Of a DNA stretch of 6,029 bases, positions 1 through 6,029 are shown piece by piece (within the stretch, counting starts at the first letter, position 1; the number at the start of each line of letters is the position of its first letter). Both the position numbers and the translations under genes were made by a program. The notes beneath the pieces are model-generated. The model ran no database searches. It saw only the letters and a program-made list of their open reading frames with translations, and was not told where the DNA came from. The DNA comes from Rhodospirillaceae bacterium (lineage in GTDB: Bacteria; Pseudomonadota; Alphaproteobacteria; Rhodospirillales; Rhodospirillaceae), in assembly GCA_016937315.1 (NCBI GenBank), contig JAFGWD010000302.1, positions 1-6,029 on the forward strand, given 5' to 3'.

Positions 1-7
1 AGGCGTT

Positions 8-48
8 GAAAAGCTTGCCCGTAGTCCCCGCTACGGTCTACGCTTTTC
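8..48. other. Two-tier hairpin, possible structured RNA or palindromic repeat
   Basis: Two nested perfect arms can be read directly. The outer arm GAAAAGC (8-14) pairs with GCTTTTC (42-48), giving 7 bp. The inner arm CCGTAG (19-24) pairs with CTACGG (31-36), giving 6 bp around a 6-base loop. A small internal loop (15-18 opposite 37-41) separates the tiers. Frames 2 and 3 of the plus strand are open here from the window edge, but neither translation resembles a protein family I know. Because the stem is symmetric, the strand cannot be assigned. It could be a 3'-end structure of a gene lying to the left, part of a small RNA, or an intergenic palindromic repeat. The pairing is certain; the function is unknown. 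Confidence 0.4.
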
Positions 49-56
49 TCCTGTTC

Positions 57-108
57 GGACGAACGAAATCGCTCCGGCGCAACCGGCAGGATTTATGAGT
101 TTACGTCC
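57..108. other. Long bulged hairpin, possible structured RNA or palindromic repeat
   Basis: The core is AAATC (66-70) with GATTT (90-94), CT (72-73) with AG (88-89), and CCGG (74-77) with CCGG (83-86). G71 and C87 are bulged and the apical loop is CGCAA, so this is 11 bp in all. The core is closed by an outer arm GGACG (57-61) with CGTCC (104-108), and AAC (62-64) can also pair with GTT (99-101). This is more pairing than expected by chance in 52 bases. No riboswitch or small-RNA family that I can recall matches the conserved bases. It lies between the hairpin at 8-48 and the terminator hairpin, so three stems occur in tandem. Confidence 0.4.
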
Positions 109-109
109 T

Positions 110-147
110 AAAATAAAACAGGCTCTCCCTTTTGGCAGAGCCTGTTT
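110..147 (-). terminator. Rho-independent terminator of the GntP-family gene
   Basis: A perfect 11-bp stem, AAACAGGCTCT (116-126) against AGAGCCTGTTT (137-147), encloses a 10-base loop in which CC and GG may also pair around TTTT. Read on the minus strand, the stem is followed by a T-rich tail (TTTTATTTTA, overlapping the end of the arm), the classical intrinsic terminator form. It lies 14 bases beyond the permease stop codon. The plus-strand side has only a broken T tract (TTTCCGTTT), so termination in that direction would be weaker. Confidence 0.9.
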
Positions 148-161
148 CCGTTTGCTGTCCG

Positions 162-1499
162 TTACAGGACGACGGCAGCAGCGCACCAGACCGCAACCGC
201 GCCGACCAAACCTTGCACCAAGGTTCCGCCGGTTTGCAGACGGTATCCCGTCTTTGGATCCATGTTCGAAAACTGCGTCACAACCCAGAAGAAACTGTCA
301 TTGGCGTGGCTGACCACCATTGACCCAGCGCCAATAACCACAACAACAAGGGCACGTGCATTATCGGAATCCAACCCCAATGGCACCAACAACGGAGCCA
401 TGATCCCCGCCGTGGTGATAATCGCCACCGTGGATGATCCCTGTGCGGTTTTAATCCCTGCCGCGATAATAAAGGGCAGAAATATCCCCAAGTGCGCGGT
501 GGATAACTGGTCCCCTACCACCTTAGCAATACCAGAGTTCTGCAACACCTTACCGAACGAACCGCCCGCACCGGTGATGATAATAATGGTGGCAGCGGCC
601 AGAACGGCTTCCCCCAACCAACCAGAACCGGACAGCATCTGTTTGTCTAATTTCTTGGGCAGCAACAGCGCAAAGCCAAAACCAATCAGCAAAGCCACAA
701 CCGGCTGACCCAGAAAACTCAGGCCTTGCAGTACCATCCCTGTTCCGAACGGTTTGGTCGGAAATAATGCAATAGAACGCAACACGATCAAACCGATTGG
801 CAGAACGATTGGCAATAGGCTAGACATCGGCGACGGTGCATCTGCCAAGGACGGCAGGACAGCAGGCTCCTCCCCGTCCTTATAAGGCGGAATATCCACC
901 TTTGCGGCAATGGTGATGGCATAAACCCATCCTGCGGCACAGGCGATAGCCGAAATCAGCAGCCCCCACATAATAACCAAGCCTAAGTCAGCATCCAGAA
1001 TGCCCGCAGCCGCAATCGGACCGGGGGTTGGCGGCACCATGGTATGGGTGGCATAGAGCCCCAAACTCAACGCAATAGCACCAGACGCCAACGTAACACC
1101 AGCACGCTTCGCCAGAGCTTTGTTAAGGGACGACAAAATAACGAACCCAGAATCGCAGAACACTGGAATCGAAACCACATACCCCATGATCGACATGGTT
1201 AGGGGCACATTCTTCTTTCCGGTAATGCTCAGAATGCTCTCCGCGAGACGCCAGGCCCCCCCAGATTTCTCCAGAAAGGTTCCAATAATCGCCCCCAGAA
1301 GAATGACGATACCAATATATCCGATGGTTCCGCCGAAGCCTGCGTTAACGGACTTCACCACCTCTTCAAGAGGCATCCCGGAGAGGATACCAAACCCAAA
1401 GGCAGTCAACAACAAAGCCAGAAAGGGATGCAATTTCAGTTTCGCCGTAGCGAAGATGATAAATGCAATGGCAAACACCAGAAGGATAATCAGCCACAT
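162..1499 (-). CDS. GntP-family gluconate:H+ symporter (sugar-acid permease)
   Basis: An inner-membrane secondary transporter of 445 residues, the usual length for the GntP family (E. coli members are close to 440-450). Members import gluconate or related acids such as idonate, fructuronate, D-serine or glycerate with protons. The sequence is hydrophobic throughout, with about 12 or more membrane spans; the first is residues 1-19. Family hallmarks seen are PVFCDSGFVIL (112-122), THTMVPPTPGP (151-161), GAGGSFGKVLQNSG (310-323), TAQGSSTVA (351-359) and SHANDSFFW (397-405). The ATG has GGGAG ten bases upstream, and a strong terminator follows the TAA stop. It is divergent from the LOG gene. No gluconate kinase, dehydratase or regulator lies in the window, so the substrate cannot be fixed; family membership is near certain, gluconate itself is inferred. 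Confidence 0.93.
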   Translation of the reverse strand: MWLIILLVFAIAFIIFATAKLKLHPFLALLLTAFGFGILSGMPLEEVVKSVNAGFGGTIGYIGIVILLGAIIGTFLEKSGGAWRLAESILSITGKKNVPLTMSIMGYVVSIPVFCDSGFVILSSLNKALAKRAGVTLASGAIALSLGLYATHTMVPPTPGPIAAAGILDADLGLVIMWGLLISAIACAAGWVYAITIAAKVDIPPYKDGEEPAVLPSLADAPSPMSSLLPIVLPIGLIVLRSIALFPTKPFGTGMVLQGLSFLGQPVVALLIGFGFALLLPKKLDKQMLSGSGWLGEAVLAAATIIIITGAGGSFGKVLQNSGIAKVVGDQLSTAHLGIFLPFIIAAGIKTAQGSSTVAIITTAGIMAPLLVPLGLDSDNARALVVVVIGAGSMVVSHANDSFFWVVTQFSNMDPKTGYRLQTGGTLVQGLVGAVAVWCAAAVVL

Positions 1500-1509
1500 G
1501 ATAACTGTT

Positions 1510-1514
1510 CTCCC
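1510..1514 (-). promoter_or_regulatory. Ribosome-binding site of the GntP-family gene
   Basis: Read on the minus strand, GGGAG (within GGGAGAAC) ends ten bases before the ATG at 1499. This supports that start; no competing in-frame start upstream has a comparable site. Confidence 0.6.
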
Positions 1515-1627
1515 GTAAAGATGATTTTACCAAACGTCTTCGTCCTCTTTTTCCCACGCTTCCATACCGATAAACAAGTGGCACTGCGCCAATTCGATGA
1601 AACCCGCACCATGCGCCAGAAGCAACC

Positions 1628-1655
1628 TTGAACGGTTCCCATATTGGCGTAAAAC
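1628..1655 (+). promoter_or_regulatory. Possible sigma-70-type promoter for the LOG gene
   Basis: TTGAAC (1628-1633) and TAAAAC (1650-1655) are separated by 16 bases, each matching four of six consensus positions. Transcription would begin near 1662, leaving a leader of about 30 bases before the LOG start at 1693. The rest of the divergent region 1500-1692 shows no good gene, and I could not find a convincing promoter for the leftward permease. The call is by eye and weak. Confidence 0.3.
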
Positions 1656-1675
1656 AAGTCAACTTTCCTCCACAG

Positions 1676-1682
1676 AAAGGAG
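1676..1682 (+). promoter_or_regulatory. Ribosome-binding site that decides the LOG start
   Basis: AAAGGAG ends ten bases before the ATG at 1693. The frame stays open to an earlier ATG at 1597, but that start lacks a comparable site and would add 32 residues unlike any LOG protein, whereas 1693 gives the normal N-terminus. Confidence 0.75.
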
Positions 1683-1692
1683 CCCCGAGTCT

Positions 1693-2283
1693 ATGCGTAC
1701 ATTACGTTCGGTCTGTGTCTTCTGCGGGTCCAGCCCTGGCCTCCATCCCCTTTATGGAGAAGCGGCGGATGCACTGGGCATCGCCCTCGCCAAAGCGGGC
1801 CTCCGCCTTGTCTATGGCGGTGGAAAAGTTGGGTTGATGGGACGCATCGCCGATGCCGCGCTGGCCGCAGGCGGCGCGGTCGTGGGCGTCATTCCCCGTT
1901 TTCTCATGGACCTGGAGGTCGGACATTTAGGCCTGACGGAAATGCACATCGTTTCCTCCATGCATGAGCGCAAGGCCATGATGGCCCAGTTGTCCGACGC
2001 CTTCGCCGTACTGCCAGGCGGCATCGGCACACTGGAAGAAATGTTCGAGATTTTGACTTGGGGACAACTTGGTTTGCACCCAAAACCCTGCGGTATTCTC
2101 AACGTCTCTGGATACTATAATCGACTAAGCGGCTTCCTGGATCACATGGTGGATGAAGGGTTTTTGAAAACCTCGCATCGCAACGCCCTGCAAAGCGCCA
2201 ACACCCCAGAAGACCTGCTGACAGCCCTAAAAACCGCTCCGGTAGAGCACGAAATCAAATGGGTGGGACTGGACCACGTTTAG
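1693..2283 (+). CDS. LOG-family cytokinin riboside 5'-monophosphate phosphoribohydrolase
   Basis: A soluble cytoplasmic Rossmann-fold protein of 196 residues, typical of the LOG (TIGR00730) family. Characterised members cleave the N-glycosidic bond of nucleoside 5'-monophosphates, releasing the free base (a cytokinin in plants; AMP-type substrates in several bacteria) and ribose 5-phosphate. Visible motifs are CGSSPG (11-16), YGGGKVGLMG (41-50), the MHERKAMM segment (90-97) with R93 and K94, and the signature PGGIGTLEE (108-116) ending in the glutamate expected to be catalytic. These proteins were long misannotated as lysine decarboxylases; nothing here supports that activity. The gene is divergent from the permease and followed, after 146 bases with no clear terminator, by the cyclic-di-GMP gene, so read-through is possible. 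Family is secure; the physiological substrate is not. Confidence 0.93.
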   Translation: MRTLRSVCVFCGSSPGLHPLYGEAADALGIALAKAGLRLVYGGGKVGLMGRIADAALAAGGAVVGVIPRFLMDLEVGHLGLTEMHIVSSMHERKAMMAQLSDAFAVLPGGIGTLEEMFEILTWGQLGLHPKPCGILNVSGYYNRLSGFLDHMVDEGFLKTSHRNALQSANTPEDLLTALKTAPVEHEIKWVGLDHV

Positions 2284-2373
2284 CGCCACCATAAGTCATG
2301 TGTTGGAACAATACGGCACAAGAAGCAATGAGACTCGCGCTGCATACCAATAAACTCTTTCTCAATATACACC

Positions 2374-2391
2374 ATAAGCTTATCAGCTTAT
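2374..2391. promoter_or_regulatory. Inverted repeat in the leader of the cyclic-di-GMP gene
   Basis: ATAAGCT and AGCTTAT form a perfect 7-bp inverted repeat around TATC. The first ten bases, ATAAGCTTAT, are also a perfect palindrome, and AGCTTAT occurs twice with an 8-base offset (2377-2383 and 2385-2391). It lies about 40 bases upstream of the preferred start in an AT-rich stretch, just after a -10-like TATACA (2366-2371) that lacks a good -35 box. An operator or small mRNA hairpin are both possible. It has no T tract, so it is not a normal terminator for LOG. Confidence 0.35.
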
Positions 2392-2398
2392 TCTCACG

Positions 2399-2412
2399 GG
2401 AAGAGGTTAATG
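2399..2412 (+). promoter_or_regulatory. Strong Shine-Dalgarno plus ATG in the wrong frame for the downstream gene
   Basis: GGAAGAGG (2399-2406) sits just before an ATG at 2410-2412 and is the best ribosome-binding site between LOG and the sensor gene. That ATG opens a frame of only 39 codons, ending at 2529, which is one frame off the large gene. The first codons read MTAKREK; inserting one A in the AAAA run at 2426-2429 would continue directly into the sensor's signal peptide. It may be a true start hidden by a one-base deletion or sequence error, a short leader peptide, or a coincidence. Confidence 0.45.
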
Positions 2413-2429
2413 ACAGCAAAGAGAGAAAA

Positions 2430-5291
2430 GTGGCCAGCCCCCGCACACTGCCAATATTTCTGCTGCTCATCATCGGAACTGTCTTTGGTTCAATCGCCCC
2501 ATCATGGGGGAAGACGGCACGAATACTGATCCTCAACTCTTACCACAAGGGATACAATGGGACCGACGAGCAATCGGAAACCATATTGGATCGCTTGGAA
2601 AAGGCCATACCAACGGCCACCAAAGATGTCGTCTATATGGATTGGAAACGACATCCGACCCAGGCCACCCTTGACGACATGGAAACCACCCTCCGGCATC
2701 GCTATGCTGGAAAGTCCGTGGATTTACTTATCACCACTGATGATGCCGCTCTGATTTTTGCGCTCCAGCACCGCCGTGCCTTGTTCAGTGACGCGCCCAT
2801 AGTGTACTCGGGCATCTTTCCCGACACGGCCAAAGCCCTCACGGCAAACCAGTCGAATGTGACAGGGGTCTATGAATACCTGGCCCCCAAGGAAACCTTC
2901 GACCTCGCCCGCAAACTGAATCCAAACTACCAGAAAATTTATGTCATTCATGACAGCTCGGAAACCAGCCTGGATTTTGAAATTGAACTTCGCGAAGCCA
3001 TAGCAGAAATGACACCTCCTCTGGAATTTCACGTCATCCGTGACATGCCGTTCAAAAAAATCCAGCAACGCCTTGCGACATTACCCGAAGAATCTTTCGT
3101 TCTCTTGGCGTCTTACGCCAGAGATTCGGACGGATTAGTGATGGACCCAGAACGTTTTGCCGCCAAATTTTCGCAATCGTCCTCGGTGCCTGTTTTCACC
3201 CTTTACAATCACATCATCGGCAGCGGCGTGGTCGGCGGTGTCGTGTTGGATGGTGAACTCCAAGGCGAAGCCGCGACGCAACTCGCCATCAGCATCCTGC
3301 ACGGCAGCCCCGCCTCGTCACTTCCTCCGGTGGATCGTCGGACACTCCGCGCGATCATCGACTATGATCAGGCACAACGCTTCAGCTTGCCCCTGAACCG
3401 CCTTGGCCCCGACGTCCGTATTCATGGCAAGCCGTTCTCTTTTATTGAAACCTATTGGAAGCTGGTGCTGTTGGTCACCGGAACATTTATCGTTCTGCTC
3501 AGCTTGGTCTTCCTTTTGCTTTTCAATATTCGACAACGTCGCCACACACAAAAAGCCCTACAAAAGAACTACGCCAATCTTGAAAAAAGCCAATTCGACC
3601 TGCAACGTAGCGAAGAACGTTACCGTCTGGTGGCGCAAGCCTCCCGCGACATCATCTGGGACTGGAATATACACAACGACCAACGCAGCTTGTCCGGTCG
3701 TGTCCGCGAGGTCTTGGGGTATGACTGCAACGTCTTCGCCGACATTGAACACTGGTACAGCCTGATCCACCCCAGGGATTTAGTCGGCGTCCGCGCTTCA
3801 CTAAGCGATTATCTGGAAGGACGCACCGGAGAATATCGGAAGGAATACCGAATTCGCCACGCCGAAGGCAACTACATCTGGCTGCAAGCCAATGGCCGAG
3901 CACTATTCGATGGAACCGGTCGCCCTTACCACATGATCGGTTCTTACACCGACATCACGGCGGCCAAAGAACACCAGCAACGGATCGATTTCCTGGCCTT
4001 CCATGACTCCCTCACCGGCCTACCCAACCGCGAACAACTGCGCTCCGTGGTTGACCAAACCATAGCCCGCATAAAACCCGATGATGGCAGGCTTACGCTG
4101 ATCTTTATCGACATGGACAACTTCAAATCCATCAATGATTCATCGGGCCATAAAGTCGGCGATATGGTGCTGGTGCAAGCCGCGCAAAGACTCCAAAACG
4201 TGGTCAGCTCAAACACCTTGGTGTCGCGCCTGGGAGGAGACGAATTTGTCCTGGTCGTCGAAAACCTATCTGAATCAGACGCTCCCCTCCTCCAATCAAA
4301 ACTCCTGGACAGCTTCCGCCCGCCCTTTGACGTCCACGAGCAACGTTTTTACATCAGTTGCAGCGCAGGCAGTGCGGTTTATCCTGACGACGGCCTTTGT
4401 TTTGACGAATTGCTGCAAAACGCCGACATCGCCATGTATCAGGCCAAGAAGTCTGGCAAGGGTGCCCTGACACAATTCAGCCCAGAAATGAAACAGCTGG
4501 CCGTGGAACGCGTTCTTCTCCACAGTCGGCTCCGCGACGCCCAAAGTAACAAGACCTTTTCCTTACACTTTCAACCGCAAGTCGATGCCGTCAACGGGCA
4601 CCTGCGAGGGGCCGAGGCCCTCCTGCGCTGGAATGATGCGGAAATGGGGGCCGTTTCCCCTGATCTTTTCATTCCCGCCTGCGAAGAATCCGGCCTGATC
4701 ATCCCTATAGGGCGCTGGGTTTTGCAAGAATCCTGCCGGAAAATCAAGCAACTCCAAGGATGTCGCACAGACGATTTCATCATCAGCGTCAACGTATCCG
4801 TTGTGCAACTGATGCAAAGCGGTTTTGAAAAAGACGTCCTTGAAATTCTCCGCCGCGAAAACGTTAACCCCAATCAAATTGAATTGGAGATCACCGAATC
4901 GCAACTGATGGGCGTCTTCGAAGCTGGCATCCTGCGCCTGCGTACCTTGATGAACGCAGGTGTAAAAATTGCCCTGGACGATTTTGGAACCGGCTATTCG
5001 TCTCTGACCTATCTGCGCCGTCTACCGCTGAACATTCTCAAACTGGATAAGGAATTCATAAGAAACTTACATCAAGACCAAGACGGACAACGCCTGACCG
5101 CATCCATCATCCACATTGCCCACGACATGGGTTTACAGGTCGTTGCCGAAGGCGTGGAGCAAATGGAGCAACGCACAATCCTGGCCAATGCCGGTTGCGA
5201 CTGGCTCCAGGGATATATGATCAGCCGCCCCTTGGATGAACGGAAGTTCGAGGACTTTTTGGAAAACTGGACCGGCTTTCCAGGGGCTTAG
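2430..5291 (+). CDS. Membrane-bound cyclic-di-GMP enzyme: substrate-binding sensor, PAS, GGDEF and EAL domains
   Basis: Numbered from the GTG at 2430 (953 residues). A signal peptide (hydrophobic 7-23) precedes a periplasmic region of about residues 28-341 resembling ABC-transporter substrate-binding proteins of the PF04392/COG2984 type (starts ARILILNSYHKGY). A membrane helix (345-367), a charged linker (368-394) and a PAS domain of the PAS_3 kind (397-510) follow. The GGDEF domain has DSLTGLPN (526-533), metal residues D561 and D563, and an intact GGDEF (602-606). The EAL domain has E729-A730-L731, N788, ELEITES (818-824), D850-D851, K871, E907 and Q927. Both diguanylate cyclase and phosphodiesterase activity are therefore possible. 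The RxxD inhibitory site is absent (SSNT at 593-596). The frame extends up to an ATG at 2298 (997 residues), but that adds 44 unconvincing residues before the signal peptide and has no ribosome-binding site. The start is uncertain; the domains are secure. Confidence 0.92.
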   Translation: MASPRTLPIFLLLIIGTVFGSIAPSWGKTARILILNSYHKGYNGTDEQSETILDRLEKAIPTATKDVVYMDWKRHPTQATLDDMETTLRHRYAGKSVDLLITTDDAALIFALQHRRALFSDAPIVYSGIFPDTAKALTANQSNVTGVYEYLAPKETFDLARKLNPNYQKIYVIHDSSETSLDFEIELREAIAEMTPPLEFHVIRDMPFKKIQQRLATLPEESFVLLASYARDSDGLVMDPERFAAKFSQSSSVPVFTLYNHIIGSGVVGGVVLDGELQGEAATQLAISILHGSPASSLPPVDRRTLRAIIDYDQAQRFSLPLNRLGPDVRIHGKPFSFIETYWKLVLLVTGTFIVLLSLVFLLLFNIRQRRHTQKALQKNYANLEKSQFDLQRSEERYRLVAQASRDIIWDWNIHNDQRSLSGRVREVLGYDCNVFADIEHWYSLIHPRDLVGVRASLSDYLEGRTGEYRKEYRIRHAEGNYIWLQANGRALFDGTGRPYHMIGSYTDITAAKEHQQRIDFLAFHDSLTGLPNREQLRSVVDQTIARIKPDDGRLTLIFIDMDNFKSINDSSGHKVGDMVLVQAAQRLQNVVSSNTLVSRLGGDEFVLVVENLSESDAPLLQSKLLDSFRPPFDVHEQRFYISCSAGSAVYPDDGLCFDELLQNADIAMYQAKKSGKGALTQFSPEMKQLAVERVLLHSRLRDAQSNKTFSLHFQPQVDAVNGHLRGAEALLRWNDAEMGAVSPDLFIPACEESGLIIPIGRWVLQESCRKIKQLQGCRTDDFIISVNVSVVQLMQSGFEKDVLEILRRENVNPNQIELEITESQLMGVFEAGILRLRTLMNAGVKIALDDFGTGYSSLTYLRRLPLNILKLDKEFIRNLHQDQDGQRLTASIIHIAHDMGLQVVAEGVEQMEQRTILANAGCDWLQGYMISRPLDERKFEDFLENWTGFPGA

Positions 5292-5302
5292 GACGTAAGA
5301 GA

Positions 5303-6029
5303 CTACGGCATTTCACTGCGAGGAACAAAGGCACGGGCACGCGCCATGGCTTCGGCTTTTTGTTCCGGCGTCAGATCATTTTCCAGCTTCAGGCGCAGTT
5401 GCCTGGCCATCGGGTCCCCGGCACCTTCAGCCAGGACCGCCCACATTGCGGCTGCAACGGGGTCCTTTTCGCTCCCACGCCCCAAAACATAAAGCCCGGC
5501 GAGTTTACCATAAGCCTCCGCCGCTCCCTGTGCCGCCGCTCGGGAAAACCACGAAAACGCTGCCTTGTCATCCACTGGCGGCGTCAGCAAAGCGATTCCC
5601 AAGGCAAACTGCGCCTCCGACAAGCCTTGCTTCGCAGCCGCTGCAAACAACGCACGGGCCCGTGCGGGGTCGCGTTTTACCCCGTCACCATCCCAATAGA
5701 CTTTTGCGGCATTGTACTGTGCGGTGGCAAGACCAGTCTTCGCCGCCTGTTCATACCAATAGAGCCCTGCCTCACGATCCGGCGTGATGCCTTCGCCATG
5801 AAACAGCATATAGCCCAAGTTAACCTGCGCCTCCGCGTGCCCTGCTTTGGCGGCACGGTCGTACCACGCGACAGCGGCGGGAAGATCGGGACTGCCAAGC
5901 CCCACACCATCCTTCATCATGGTGGCAAACAGGTATTGTGCCTCGGGTTCACCGCTACGCGCTGCGTCACCCAATTCCCGAAATGCCGTTTCGACATCAC
6001 CAGAACGCAACGCCGCACGCCCCTTTGCC
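5303..6029 (-). CDS. Sel1-repeat (TPR-like) protein, N-terminus beyond the window
   Basis: The frame is open to the right edge. The first possible start inside is a TTG at 6008-6010, but the codons upstream (AKGRAA) read as natural repeat sequence, so the true start probably lies outside. Numbering from that TTG, there are five Sel1-like helical repeats at 21-57, 58-93, 94-129, 130-162 and 163-198, each built as (A/E)AQ, then G.G, then a D/A-rich turn, then W/F...AA..G. A charged tail (199-235) contains LTPEQKAEAMARARAF, common at the end of such proteins. Sel1 proteins are protein-protein interaction scaffolds, often periplasmic or linked to envelope and signalling functions; the partner cannot be read from sequence. 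The gene converges on the cyclic-di-GMP gene with only 11 bases between stops and no terminator visible, so the transcripts probably overlap. Confidence 0.88.
   Translation of the reverse strand, partial: AKGRAALRSGDVETAFRELGDAARSGEPEAQYLFATMMKDGVGLGSPDLPAAVAWYDRAAKAGHAEAQVNLGYMLFHGEGITPDREAGLYWYEQAAKTGLATAQYNAAKVYWDGDGVKRDPARARALFAAAAKQGLSEAQFALGIALLTPPVDDKAAFSWFSRAAAQGAAEAYGKLAGLYVLGRGSEKDPVAAAMWAVLAEGAGDPMARQLRLKLENDLTPEQKAEAMARARAFVPRSEMP

Noticed and set aside
3..98. Plus-strand frame open from the left edge to a TGA at 96-98, possibly the end of a gene to the left.
   Set aside because: Only 31 codons are visible, the translation is not recognisable, and the stretch is dominated by hairpins. 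It cannot be supported without the flanking sequence.
95..313. Plus-strand open frame of 72 codons across the terminator and the end of the permease gene.
   Set aside because: It runs antisense through a clear gene and its terminator hairpin, and its arginine- and proline-rich translation matches no family I know.
1561..1577. TACCGATAA-containing site resembling the core of gluconate-repressor (LacI-type GntR) operators, in the permease upstream region.
   Set aside because: The flanks do not complete the palindrome, I could not pair it with a convincing promoter, and I am working from memory of the consensus.
1366..1662. Minus-strand open frame of 98 codons spanning the divergent promoter region and the permease start.
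   Set aside because: It overlaps the permease in another frame and shows no recognisable domain; it looks like a shadow of the real gene.
1597..1692. Upstream extension of the LOG gene to the ATG at 1597.
   Set aside because: The added 32 residues are unlike LOG proteins, and a good ribosome-binding site supports the ATG at 1693.
101..5298. An 11-base inverted match, TTACGTCCTAA at 101-111 and TTAGGACGTAA at 5288-5298, which could look like the ends of a mobile element.
   Set aside because: A few such 11-base matches are expected by chance in 6 kb. There is no transposase or target duplication, and the right copy includes the stop codon of the cyclic-di-GMP gene.

Overview
The window carries four protein genes from what looks like a moderately GC-rich Gram-negative proteobacterium. 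I lean towards an alphaproteobacterium of the Rhodospirillales type, because of the style of the LOG and Sel1 proteins and the base composition, but this is an impression and not a computed placement. There are no rRNA or tRNA genes, CRISPR arrays, transposase genes or phage genes.

Layout: positions 1-110 hold no convincing gene but form two unusually good hairpins (8-48 and 57-108). A rho-independent terminator follows (about 110-147) and serves the leftward gene at 162-1499, a complete GntP-family gluconate-type permease. A 193-base divergent intergenic region (1500-1692) separates the permease from a rightward LOG-family nucleotide phosphoribohydrolase (1693-2283). After a 146-base AT-richer leader containing an inverted repeat and a strong but out-of-frame ribosome-binding site, a large rightward gene (taken here as 2430-5291) encodes a membrane-bound cyclic-di-GMP enzyme. 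Its order is signal peptide, periplasmic substrate-binding-protein-like sensor, one membrane helix, PAS, GGDEF and EAL. Eleven bases past its stop, a leftward Sel1-repeat protein ends at 5303; its reading frame runs off the right edge, so its N-terminus is missing.

The genes do not form an obvious single pathway. The permease imports a sugar acid such as gluconate, with no kinase or catabolic gene in view. The LOG protein acts on nucleotide monophosphates in the cytoplasm. The large protein probably converts a periplasmic signal into a change in cyclic-di-GMP. The Sel1 protein is probably a scaffold. LOG and the sensor gene point the same way with no clear terminator between them and might be co-transcribed.

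I found no clearly new biological system. The points most worth a second look are the hairpin cluster at the left edge, the start region of the cyclic-di-GMP gene (one extra A would join an excellent ribosome-binding site and ATG to the signal peptide), and the fusion of a solute-binding sensor to a GGDEF-EAL pair that keeps its catalytic motifs but lacks the usual inhibitory site.
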